Assembly (NCBI GenBank): GCA_027348305.1
Contig: DAIEPS010000023.1
Location: forward strand, 1-14,187
Length of the DNA: 14,187 nt
Source: Anaerolineaceae bacterium
Lineage (GTDB): Bacteria; Chloroflexota; Anaerolineae; Anaerolineales; Anaerolineaceae
Reading direction: 5' to 3'
In this document: piece by piece, positions 1-6,835 of the stretch
Numbering within the stretch: the stretch's first letter is position 1
Layout of the letters: every line of letters begins with the position of its first letter
The notes under the pieces: generated by a model
Told to the model about the DNA's origin: nothing
Database searches by the model: none
Seen by the model: only the letters and a program-made list of their open reading frames with translations
Position numbers and translations under genes: made by a program

Positions 1-22
1 CAAAAAGGGATTGGCGCCAGCC

Positions 23-1018
23 TTATTTTAAGAAGATCGGGTTATTCAACAACGCGCTTAAGAGGTCGACGGTTCCTTGAACATCATCCAGGTCAACCAC
101 TTCTGAGGGGGAATGCACATACCGGCAGGGGATGGAAAGCGCGCCGGTGGGCATGCCCGCTTTACTGATCTGCATCACCTTTGCATCCGTGGTGCCGAGA
201 TCCAATACTTCAAGTTGATAGGGGATCTTATTCTTATTGGCTGTTTCTTCCATCCAGCGCACCAGACGTGGATCGCTCAGCATGCCCACATCACGCACTT
301 TGATGGCTGGGCCTTTGCCGAGGTCAACCTGCATCTTGATGCCGTAAATATCAAGAGACGGGGTTACATCCAGGGCGATGGCGAGATCGGGTTCGATCTC
401 ATATGCGGCGGTGGTTGCACCCTTTGATTGCACTTCTTCCTGCGTGCTGAATACAAAAACCAATTCATGCGGGCTGTTCTTGATCTTTTTCATGCTCTCG
501 ATCATCACAGCGCACGAGACGCGGTCATCCAGTGATTTGGCGGTGACACGTTTGCCGAGTTCAACGAAGGAGCGGTCAAAGACCCCCACATCCCCTATTT
601 TTACCGGGCAGTCTTTGTCACTTGAGGCGCCGACGTCTATGAATTGTTTGTCTTGTGTCACAACCTTGTGAAGGTCATCTGGCAGGTCGTGGTTGATCAC
701 CCCGTGAACACCGTTGAGAAAAACCACCCGGCTGCCGGGCAAGTATTGCGGAAAAAGCGTACCCAGGTTTGAGAAGCGCACCAACCCTGATTTTTCAACG
801 TGGCTGACAATGACGCCGATCTCATCCATGTGGGCGGCAACCATGATGCGCAGCCCTTTGTCTGTTTTCTTCCCCATGGTCACGATCAGGCTTCCAAGAG
901 CGTCCACTTTGATATTGGTAGACAACGACTTGATTTCAGCCCGGATCACTTCGCGGATGCCGGATTCGTATCCGGAGGGGGAGGCGGTTTCGGTCAATTT
1001 TTTGAGTAGGCTTATCAT
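23..1018 (-). CDS. M42 family metallo-aminopeptidase (glutamyl aminopeptidase/endoglucanase-M-like), copy A
   Basis: This is a cytosolic dinuclear-metal aminopeptidase of the TET/PepA/YsdC type. The family forms dodecamers that trim peptides from the N-terminus. At 331 aa it is slightly short for the family (about 340-360). The expected metal and catalytic residues are visible: His63 in AHMDEIG, bridging Asp164 in LDDR, the Glu194-Glu195 pair in TQEEV, Asp217 in ALDVT and His302 in RYVHS. No signal peptide is present. The start ATG has GGAGC 5 nt upstream. It is the last gene of the minus-strand block and begins 24 nt after copy B stops. Substrate specificity cannot be read from the sequence; M42 members vary between acidic, basic and neutral N-terminal residues. 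Family assignment is firm. Confidence 0.93.
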   Translation of the reverse strand: MISLLKKLTETASPSGYESGIREVIRAEIKSLSTNIKVDALGSLIVTMGKKTDKGLRIMVAAHMDEIGVIVSHVEKSGLVRFSNLGTLFPQYLPGSRVVFLNGVHGVINHDLPDDLHKVVTQDKQFIDVGASSDKDCPVKIGDVGVFDRSFVELGKRVTAKSLDDRVSCAVMIESMKKIKNSPHELVFVFSTQEEVQSKGATTAAYEIEPDLAIALDVTPSLDIYGIKMQVDLGKGPAIKVRDVGMLSDPRLVRWMEETANKNKIPYQLEVLDLGTTDAKVMQISKAGMPTGALSIPCRYVHSPSEVVDLDDVQGTVDLLSALLNNPIFLK

Positions 1019-1042
1019 TTCAGCTCCAATTCCTGGCGGGGA

Positions 1043-2125
1043 TCAAGCCCGGTCGCCAGAGAGGATTTCAGGGGTGATGGCTGCGAGTGCGTGCTGCAGC
1101 AGGTTCAGCGTATCCTGCCAGTCGCTGATGCGGGCCAACATCACGGCAGTGTGGGCATAGCGGCCAGGTACAGACACAGACACGGAAGGGATACCTCCGC
1201 GGGTGAGCTGCAGGGCGCCGGCATCCGTGCCGCCGCCGCCCGGTTGGCGGTATTGATAGTTAATTCCATGGTCTTCAGCAATCCTGGTCAAGAAGCGGAT
1301 CAGGCGCGGATCAGAAAGCGTGCCCCGATCGGCGATGTAGATGGCTGGTCCGCCGCCGAGTTTGCAGTTGTACTGGGTATTCTCGCTGCCATCCGGGCGT
1401 TCAAAATCGAACGCTGGGGTGGAATCCACGGCGATGGCCAGTTGCGGGTAAAAGTCATAGGCTGCCACCATCGCGCCGCGCAGACCGATCTCTTCCTGGA
1501 CGGTGAATGCAGCCAGCAATTCAATATTCTCCGGAGCAGTTTTCAGCAGTTCGATCAGTGTCGCGCAGCCCAGGCGGTTGTCGAGGGCTTTGGCAAACAC
1601 TGCGCCACCTGAACGGATGAATTTGGTCGCGTAGGCTGCGAAGTCGCCGCGTTTTGCCTTGCCTTTGCCCGCTGGACCAAGGTCAATGCGCATGCCGTGC
1701 TGTGAGATCACAGTGTGCATCTCTTCTGCCTCGGCCAGGTGGATGGGCTTGCTGCCGATCACCCCTGGCATTTTTTCACTGCCAACGGTCACGGATTTTG
1801 AAACGAACTGTCGTTCATCTCCTCCGCCCACTTGCTCAAATTCGTACAGGCCGTCGCCGTCTTCTTCAACGATCATGAAACCGACTTCGTCCATGTGTGC
1901 ATCAAGCATCACTCTGAATGCATTAGGGCTCTTCGCATGTTTGACCACCAGCAAGTTGCCCATGGCGTCCACTTTGATCTCATCTGTATAAGGAGCTACT
2001 TTTTTACGGATGATCTCGCGGATCTCGGTCTCGTTACCTGAAACCCCGTTGGCATTGGTCAATTCTTCCAACAGGTCAAGTTGCGTTTTTCCAACGCGGA
2101 AAGCCGGTTTTGTCTGAGGGCTCAT
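1043..2125 (-). CDS. M42 family metallo-aminopeptidase, copy B
   Basis: This is the second of three tandem M42 peptidases (360 aa). The ligand set is complete: His77 in DAHMDEVG, Asp182 in LDNR, Glu211-Glu212 in QEEIG, Asp234 in AVDST and His325 in RYAHT. The GGGGTDAGA segment near residues 296-304 is also typical of the family. An N-terminal extension of about 12 residues precedes the usual start of the fold. The ATG overlaps the stop of copy C (ATGA, 4 nt), so translational coupling is likely, and GAGGAG lies about 8 nt upstream. The sequence is clearly divergent from copies A and C, so this is an old duplication or separate acquisition and not a recent tandem copy. The natural substrate is unknown. 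Confidence 0.94.
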   Translation of the reverse strand: MSPQTKPAFRVGKTQLDLLEELTNANGVSGNETEIREIIRKKVAPYTDEIKVDAMGNLLVVKHAKSPNAFRVMLDAHMDEVGFMIVEEDGDGLYEFEQVGGGDERQFVSKSVTVGSEKMPGVIGSKPIHLAEAEEMHTVISQHGMRIDLGPAGKGKAKRGDFAAYATKFIRSGGAVFAKALDNRLGCATLIELLKTAPENIELLAAFTVQEEIGLRGAMVAAYDFYPQLAIAVDSTPAFDFERPDGSENTQYNCKLGGGPAIYIADRGTLSDPRLIRFLTRIAEDHGINYQYRQPGGGGTDAGALQLTRGGIPSVSVSVPGRYAHTAVMLARISDWQDTLNLLQHALAAITPEILSGDRA

Positions 2126-3186
2126 ATTGTTTTCTCCTCAAACAGTGCAGCATAGGAGGTTGGGTTCAATTCCGTGATAAAACGGGCAAGCAGACGGCCG
2201 ACTCGCGCAATATCTTTCAGTGAGGCCATCTCAACCGAGGTGTGCATATAGCGCAGGCTCATGCCCAACACCTGGGTTGGAATGCCGTTCGCGGTGATTT
2301 GCATCGCCATTCCATCTGTGCCCGAACTGGTTGGCATGGCTTCAAGGAAATATGGGATGTCAAGTTCTTCAGCAATGACAGATATTTTTTTTGTCAGTGC
2401 GGGGTGATTGTTGGCGCCCACGCCGATGGCAGGGCCTTCACCCAACGGGAATGTTCGGTAATCGGTGGAACCTGGTCCTTTGGCAAAGGTGACATCCACC
2501 GCGAAGGCCAGGTCGGGTCTCACGCTGAAAGCAGAAGTGGCAGCCCCGACTGCAAAAACTTCTTCTTGTGAAGTGGCGGCTGCCACTACGTTGCAGTCCA
2601 GGTTGTAATTTCTGATCTCTTGCAGGGCGATGGTCAGTGCTGCCACGGATGCACGGTTATCAATGCTGTGGCCGGCGATATATCCCCCGGTCAACTCAAA
2701 AGGCGGCTGGCCAAGAGAGACCAGATCGCCAGGTTTAACCAGGCCTGCAAGTTCTTTTTCGCTCATCCCGGTATCGACAAACAATTGATCTTTTGAGGGG
2801 GCTTTACTTGAGGTTTGATTGTTGACCAGGCGATCTGGCATGATCTGCACCAGGCCGGGCAACTCTTTTTTACCGTGAACGGTGACCAACTGGCCTGGCA
2901 GCATCCGCGGATCAATGCCGCCAACCGTTGTGATCGATAAGAATCCGTGCTCAACTTTTTTGACCATCAACCCGATGGCGTCCATGTGGGCGGCGATCAT
3001 CAGGGTGGGTCTTTTTTCTTTCGCTGCGGCTTTGCGCAAGCCATGTAAACTGCGCAGCGGGGTGATCGTCAGTTCGTCAACCAGCAGACGCCATTTTTCG
3101 GCGATCAGTTCACTGACGGGTTCTTCGTAACCGGAGATCCCCGGTTTAGACAGCAATGAAAGCAGGAATGGCGTTATGTTTTCCAT
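2122..3186 (-). CDS. M42 family metallo-aminopeptidase, copy C
   Basis: This is the promoter-proximal member of the M42 trio (354 aa). Its metal and catalytic residues are His67, Asp176 in IDNR, Glu208-Glu209 in SQEEV, Asp231 in AVDVT and His315 in RYMHT. It departs from the other two in the first motif, which reads AHMDAIG: Ala70 replaces the usual Glu after the motif Asp. The catalytic Glu pair is intact, so activity is still expected. The start ATG follows the stop of the Thr/Pro-rich gene by only 7 nt, with AGGG upstream as a modest ribosome site. Co-transcription with copies A and B is very likely. Archaeal M42 paralogs can co-assemble into mixed particles; whether these three do is inference. 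Confidence 0.93.
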   Translation of the reverse strand: MENITPFLLSLLSKPGISGYEEPVSELIAEKWRLLVDELTITPLRSLHGLRKAAAKEKRPTLMIAAHMDAIGLMVKKVEHGFLSITTVGGIDPRMLPGQLVTVHGKKELPGLVQIMPDRLVNNQTSSKAPSKDQLFVDTGMSEKELAGLVKPGDLVSLGQPPFELTGGYIAGHSIDNRASVAALTIALQEIRNYNLDCNVVAAATSQEEVFAVGAATSAFSVRPDLAFAVDVTFAKGPGSTDYRTFPLGEGPAIGVGANNHPALTKKISVIAEELDIPYFLEAMPTSSGTDGMAMQITANGIPTQVLGMSLRYMHTSVEMASLKDIARVGRLLARFITELNPTSYAALFEEKTI

Positions 3187-3193
3187 GTTTTCC

Positions 3194-3586
3194 CTATGGC
3201 ACGACGGTGGTTTCTGTTGCGGTCGGAGTTTCGGAGGGTGTGGGTGTTTCAGTGGCCGTTGCAGTTGCTGTGGGGGTCGCGGTAAGCGTTGGCGTATTAC
3301 TTGGGATCACATAAGTGATGGTTGCCGTTGGGGTCAAGGTGATGGTGGGTGTCGCGGAGGCAATTTCAGGGCTGGTGGGGATGGGAGGCAATGTCATCGT
3401 GGGAAGACCTCCCCATGGGTCGAGGGTGACAGTTGCTGTCACAGTGGGTGTGATATTTTGTTGATTGATCACACTGTTGCCAATCCAAAGAACGATCATG
3501 CCCAGCAGGTAACAGGGCAGTGTCGCAAAAATGATCACGATTAGGGTTGATCGAAGCTTGTTTTTTTGAGACGGACTGCGAACCAT
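3194..3586 (-). CDS. Small membrane-anchored protein with Thr/Pro-rich tail
   Basis: I do not recognise a named family. The 130-aa product has a short basic N-terminus (RSPSQKNKLRS), one hydrophobic segment at about residues 14-36, and then a low-complexity tail from about residue 46 to the end made of TPT, TAT and TETP-like units. By the positive-inside rule the Thr/Pro tail would lie outside the membrane, perhaps as a glycosylated or spacer stalk. Such T/P tails are common in Anaerolineae surface proteins, but here no folded domain follows. A stop one codon upstream of the ATG rules out a longer N-terminus. An AAAGGTGAG element lies about 13 nt upstream, farther than ideal. The gene sits 38 nt after the chelatase VWA segment and 7 nt before M42 copy C, so it belongs to the same transcription unit. 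Confidence 0.7.
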   Translation of the reverse strand: MVRSPSQKNKLRSTLIVIIFATLPCYLLGMIVLWIGNSVINQQNITPTVTATVTLDPWGGLPTMTLPPIPTSPEIASATPTITLTPTATITYVIPSNTPTLTATPTATATATETPTPSETPTATETTVVP

Positions 3587-3624
3587 GTTCTAATTCTAAC
3601 TCACCTTTTGACCATCGGCAGGGT

Positions 3625-4494
3625 TTATTTGAAATCCATCGAAGCGCTTGTGTTAACCTGACGGATCTCTTGCTGCACAGTGACGAACAAACTTTCAGCT
3701 TTGAGGTCAGTGATGGTGTAACAGGGTGACTTGAGATTATCCGCAAGGGCCTGTGCCAATCCCTGGTCAAAGGCGGCGTGCTCCATGTTGATCACCACGG
3801 AATGGATCTTTTCTTTGGCGATCATTTCGGCAAACCGGGCTGCTTCTTCTTGCGGGGGTTGATGCCCAACAGAAACATTGCCCGCGCCGTCGGTGAGGAC
3901 GATCAACAAAGGCATGATCTCGGGGTGGAGGTTCTTTTCTTTTTTCAATACTTCATAAGACATCATCAAGCCGGCGCTGAGTGGGGTCTTGCCTCCCACG
4001 GGGACATCAGACAGCGCTTCCTGCGCCAGCAGCACCGAATTGGTGGGCGGCAGCACCAACGTGGCTTTGCTCTTCTGAAAAACGATCAAGCCCACCCGGT
4101 CACGGCGCTGGTAAGCGTCGGTCAGCAGCGAGAGGATGGCACCTTTGGTGGCGGCCATGCGTTCTGCCACTGCCATCGACCACGATGCATCCACCAGGAA
4201 GAGGATCAGGTTGGCTGCTTTGCGTACCCTGATCTTTTTCATGTAATCATTTGGTCGGATGGCAAAGGCCACCTTGTTGTGTTCGCGGATCTCGCTGCGG
4301 TCACGTTGGAAGGGCGCAGCAGCCCGGATGGTGGCGTCAAAGGCCAGGTCATTGGTGCGTCCGTTCGCAGGCGTGGATTGGATGTAGCGTCCGCGTTTGC
4401 GTTCGGTGCGGGTCACACTGCGGCGGCCTGCATATGAGCGCATCATCTTGTCAAGCGGCGTATCCAGCTTGCGCGGATTGAATTCTTCACCCAC
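3625..4494 (-). CDS. chlD: ChlD-type von Willebrand A domain segment; probably the C-terminal half of a frameshifted chlD
   Basis: The segment encodes the integrin-I/VWA domain of a Mg/Co-chelatase medium subunit. The MIDAS metal site is complete: Asp102-x-Ser104-x-Ser106 (DASWS), Thr170 (GGKTPL) and Asp202 (LTDG), numbered from the GTG at 4494. That GTG has no Shine-Dalgarno site and lies in a potential hairpin (4493-4515). The frame is open further upstream, through a 40-codon Pro/Glu/Gln-rich linker, up to the poly-A run at 4614-4620. There the preceding AAA+ gene can enter it by a -1 slip. The expected joined product is 695 aa (366 + 329), the normal size of ChlD/BchD. In the cell, ChlD bridges the ATPase ring and the large chelatase subunit (ChlH or CobN). 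No large subunit is present in this window. Confidence 0.88.
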   Translation of the reverse strand: MGEEFNPRKLDTPLDKMMRSYAGRRSVTRTERKRGRYIQSTPANGRTNDLAFDATIRAAAPFQRDRSEIREHNKVAFAIRPNDYMKKIRVRKAANLILFLVDASWSMAVAERMAATKGAILSLLTDAYQRRDRVGLIVFQKSKATLVLPPTNSVLLAQEALSDVPVGGKTPLSAGLMMSYEVLKKEKNLHPEIMPLLIVLTDGAGNVSVGHQPPQEEAARFAEMIAKEKIHSVVINMEHAAFDQGLAQALADNLKSPCYTITDLKAESLFVTVQQEIRQVNTSASMDFK

Positions 4495-4515
4495 GGGCGT
4501 CTTTTGACCGCCCGT
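4493..4515 (-). other. Hairpin over the only candidate GTG start of the VWA frame
   Basis: On the minus strand ACGGGCG pairs perfectly with CGCCCGT across a 9-nt loop. The 3' arm overlaps the first two bases of the GTG codon. With no purine-rich ribosome site nearby, this argues against efficient independent initiation at this GTG. The structure is seen directly; its effect on translation is inferred. Confidence 0.5.
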
Positions 4516-4568
4516 CCACCAGAAGGCATCGTTTTTATCAAATACATTTTGGGGGGAGGGTTGAGGTT

Positions 4569-4620
4569 CCCCTTGTTCTGGGGTTTGTTCGCCGGCTTGC
4601 TCCGGCGTTACACTTTTTTT
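4569..4620 (-). promoter_or_regulatory. Probable programmed -1 ribosomal frameshift signal (slippery heptamer plus hairpins)
   Basis: On the minus strand, positions 4620-4614 are seven consecutive A residues, phased as A AAA AAA in the AAA+ reading frame, the standard X XXY YYZ form. GTG TAA follows immediately (stop at 4608-4610). After this 6-nt spacer comes a perfect 6-bp GC hairpin, CGCCGG / CCGGCG with a 6-nt loop (4590-4607). A second small hairpin, CCCC / GGGG with a 7-nt loop, follows at 4569-4583. After a -1 slip the next codon is AGT, and the frame stays open through the linker and the whole VWA domain to 3625. I saw no clear upstream Shine-Dalgarno-like stimulator. Frameshifting in chlD genes that yields both chelatase subunits is known from the literature; its use here is inferred. 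Confidence 0.8.
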
Positions 4621-5711
4621 GGGGATGAATAGTCTTCGTCGCCCAACTCAGAAGTGGATTGTTGATTGGTGCCGCTCGGGGATCCGCCCGAGAGTTGTTC
4701 AATGCGCTCCTGCAGCTCTTCCATGCCCATTTCTTCGCGTTGGAAGGGTCCGCTCTTGAGGCGGTGGGGCAGGGCAAGTTCAGCAGCCAGGGCGATATCG
4801 CGGTCTGTGATGGAGGTGCGGCCGTCAAAAGCTGCCTGGGCGCGCGCGGTCTTGAGGATCACCAGGTCGGAACGGTGGCCGTCCACGTTTAATGATGAGG
4901 TCAACGCGGCAATGGAAAGCAGGTTTTGTTTGGTGTGGGTCACCTGGTCCACCAGGTGGCGGGCTTTCTCGATCTGCTCTGAAAGTTCCTCTTCCTTGCT
5001 TTCAAATTCCTGGCGGAAAGCCGCGGAATCGGCTTCAAAAGCCAGGTTGCGTTCCATAATGGTCACGCGTTCGCGTGCGTCGCGAATGCCGCGAATCTCA
5101 ACGGACAGGGCGAAGCGGTCAAGCAGTTGGGGCCTCAGGTCGCCTTCTTCTGGGTTCATGGTACCCACTAATATGAAGCGGGCGGGATGGTTGAAAGAAA
5201 TGCCTTCACGTTCGACGTTGTTGACACCCATGGCGGCCGCGTCAAGCAGCACATCCACCACATGGTCATCGAGCAGGTTAACCTCGTCAATGTAAAGCAA
5301 TCCGCGGTTGGCGGCTGCCAGCACACCCGGTTCAAAAGCTCTGACGCCTTTTTGGATGGCTTTTTCAATATCCAGGGTGCCGACTACACGGTCTTCCGTG
5401 GCGGATACGGGCAGGTTGATAAAAGGGGTGTGCCGGGTAACCGAGTCTAGATGTTCGCCGGCGGCTGAACGGTCGCGGCATTCGGTGCACCAGGTGGCGG
5501 GTTTATCGGGGTCGCAGCCAAAACGGCAGTTTTCGACGACTTTTACAGAAGGCAGCAAGGCGGCTAAAGCGCGGGCGGCAGTGGATTTGGCAGTACCGCG
5601 TTCTCCACGGATCAAGACGCCACCGATCCGGGGGTCCACGGCGTTCAAGACAAGCGCGCGGCGCATACGTTCCTGACCAACAACTGCAGTAAATGGATAG
5701 ATTGCAGGCAT
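4608..5711 (-). CDS. chlI: ChlI-type AAA+ chelatase ATPase (short product; N-terminal half of ChlD after frameshift)
   Basis: This is an AAA+ ATPase of the Mg/Co-chelatase small-subunit family, which forms hexameric rings and drives metal insertion into a tetrapyrrole. Visible motifs are Walker A at residues 36-44 (GERGTAKST), Walker B at about 138-143 (LLYIDE), sensor 1 (GTMNPEEG, 183-190), the LLDRF arginine segment at about 196-200, and a sensor-2 region near DGHRSDL. Four cysteines (62, 66, 75, 78) form the small cluster often seen in cobalamin-associated ChlI/ChlD proteins. At 367 aa it is the normal ChlI length plus a polar tail leading into the frameshift site. The ATG has AAGGAC upstream. 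It is the first gene of the minus-strand block. It cannot be assigned to Mg or Co from sequence alone; cobalt is more likely in a non-phototroph. Confidence 0.93.
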   Translation of the reverse strand: MPAIYPFTAVVGQERMRRALVLNAVDPRIGGVLIRGERGTAKSTAARALAALLPSVKVVENCRFGCDPDKPATWCTECRDRSAAGEHLDSVTRHTPFINLPVSATEDRVVGTLDIEKAIQKGVRAFEPGVLAAANRGLLYIDEVNLLDDHVVDVLLDAAAMGVNNVEREGISFNHPARFILVGTMNPEEGDLRPQLLDRFALSVEIRGIRDARERVTIMERNLAFEADSAAFRQEFESKEEELSEQIEKARHLVDQVTHTKQNLLSIAALTSSLNVDGHRSDLVILKTARAQAAFDGRTSITDRDIALAAELALPHRLKSGPFQREEMGMEELQERIEQLSGGSPSGTNQQSTSELGDEDYSSPKKV

Positions 5712-5799
5712 AGGGTTAAGTCCTTAATTAATAGAGTTTCTTAATTGAAGTTTACCATAATCGATTCATCATTTCCTGCACTTTTTGTAAAGGTTGGAC

Positions 5800-5841
5800 A
5801 AAAAGACCGCCCTCAAAGAAGTCCTTGAGGGCGGTCTTTTT
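5800..5841. terminator. Strong bidirectional Rho-independent terminator
   Basis: A perfect 17-bp inverted repeat (AAAAAGACCGCCCTCAA and its complement) surrounds an 8-nt loop. It has a GC-rich core and a U-tract on either strand. It lies 16 nt after the stop of the first DUF4190 gene on the minus strand, so its main job is probably to end that transcript before the chelatase promoter. It would also stop any plus-strand transcript. Confidence 0.92.
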
Positions 5842-5856
5842 TCTAAAGCGCGTGGT

Positions 5857-6219
5857 TTATATCAAATTCGGGATCAGGTATGAGAAGCTGTTGAAACCGT
5901 TGTGCAGGTCCAAATTGGCTCCAAATACAATGATCAAGACGGTAACGATGATGATCCCAAGCAGCATCAAACCAAGCTGCACATATCCAAGGATCAGGCC
6001 AGCCAGGGCCATGCCATTGCCGCTCAAAGCGTTACCGCTGTCGCGAATTTCTTTCTTGGCCAGGTGGCCGGTGATGATGGCAGCGATGGCACCAATAATG
6101 GGCATGAAAGTCCAGGCAACCAATCCTGATACCAGGCTGACGATGGCCAACACGCTATCCTTCTTGCCATAAGGCAGAGGAGGCAGTGTTACTTGTGAAG
6201 AATTCTCAGGTATTGTCAT
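5857..6219 (-). CDS. DUF4190 domain membrane protein, paralog 1
   Basis: This 120-aa protein carries the DUF4190 pattern. A short polar N-terminus with prolines (about 20 aa) precedes a first membrane segment (SVLAIVSLVSGLVAWTF, running into IIGAIAAIITGHLA). A charged loop (KKEIRDS...GNGMA) and a second membrane segment (LAGLILGYVQLGLMLLGIII) follow. Its molecular function is unknown; family members are small two-pass membrane proteins. AGGAG lies 9 nt before the ATG. It is clearly homologous to the 113-aa gene 112 nt upstream on the same strand, so the pair is a local duplication. The transcript probably ends at the strong hairpin at 5800-5841. Confidence 0.85.
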   Translation of the reverse strand: MTIPENSSQVTLPPLPYGKKDSVLAIVSLVSGLVAWTFMPIIGAIAAIITGHLAKKEIRDSGNALSGNGMALAGLILGYVQLGLMLLGIIIVTVLIIVFGANLDLHNGFNSFSYLIPNLI

Positions 6220-6331
6220 TTTCTTTTTCTCCTATCAATTTCCTGTATTGAATCTTAAATAGATATACGGGGTATTTGATAGAAGGTAGCAAAATCTTTT
6301 GACATCGCCTTGATTGAATCCCTGTTTCAAA

Positions 6332-6673
6332 TTAGTACATGCTGGTGTTGATATTATTGAAAATATCTGCGATCGAGGAACCCATGGCAGGTAAAAGCAC
6401 GAGGATGGCACACAAAGAAAGAACCGTCAAGCCAATTTGAACATAACCAAGGATCAATCCAGCGGTGGCCATGCCGTTGCCCTTGAGCATGCCGGCACTC
6501 TTTTTGATCTCGCTTTTACCCATGTGTCCAAGGATCACTGCTGCAATGGCGCCGATGCCGGGCAATACAAAAAAGGCCGCGATACCAAAGATCATGCTGA
6601 GCAGCGCCAGGGTGCTGTCTTTGGGTTGGGTTGGGATGGTTGTGTACGGTTGTTGCGGAATTTGTTCGCTCAT
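6332..6673 (-). CDS. DUF4190 domain membrane protein, paralog 2
   Basis: This 113-aa protein has the same layout as its neighbour: a Pro/Gln-rich cytoplasmic-looking N-terminus (about 18 aa), then segment STLALLSMIFGIAAFFVLPG. The conserved GAIAAVILGHMGKSEI and GNGMATAGLILGYVQIG blocks come next, then a final hydrophobic stretch. Both paralogs share these blocks almost residue for residue, while their N- and C-terminal ends differ. A very good ribosome site (AAGGAGAT) sits 5 nt before the ATG. No enzymatic motif is seen and the function is unknown. Confidence 0.86.
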   Translation of the reverse strand: MSEQIPQQPYTTIPTQPKDSTLALLSMIFGIAAFFVLPGIGAIAAVILGHMGKSEIKKSAGMLKGNGMATAGLILGYVQIGLTVLSLCAILVLLPAMGSSIADIFNNINTSMY

Positions 6674-6708
6674 AATATCTCCTTATGAATATAAAGACTG
6701 ATGAATTC

Positions 6709-6737
6709 ATTATATATCGGCTTTACCGAATTACTAA
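6709..6737 (-). promoter_or_regulatory. Candidate promoter of the DUF4190 pair
   Basis: On the minus strand a perfect TATAAT (6709-6714) lies about 35 nt before the ATG of the 113-aa gene. A weak TTAGTA -35-like hexamer sits 17 nt further upstream. A 10-bp palindrome, ATGAATTCAT (6701-6710), touches the downstream edge of the -10 and could be an operator. The AT-rich setting makes chance matches easy. Confidence 0.35.
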
Positions 6738-6835
6738 ATCCACCTAACAGTTTTAGGGGGGAACATTATTAAAGTAACTAATGGTTTATGGAGCGGTTGG
6801 CAACTAGTAATTACTTTTTATCCGATCTTTTTTGA

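Noticed and set aside
23..3186. M42 trio as an assembly duplication
   Set aside because: The three copies differ throughout outside the motifs and have different lengths and ends, so they are true separate genes.
3778..4437. 219-aa open frame on the plus strand opposite the VWA segment
   Set aside because: It is antisense to a domain with a complete MIDAS motif, has a His/Gln-rich unnatural composition and no ribosome site. It is a shadow frame.
4666..5295. 209-aa Ser/Arg-rich plus-strand frame opposite the AAA+ gene
   Set aside because: Its low-complexity composition results from the antisense of AAA+ codons; the minus-strand gene has all Walker and sensor motifs.
6738..6770. CCTAA / TTAGG stem as a terminator of the HEAT gene
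   Set aside because: The stem is short with a mismatch in the extended form and no T-run follows it on either strand.
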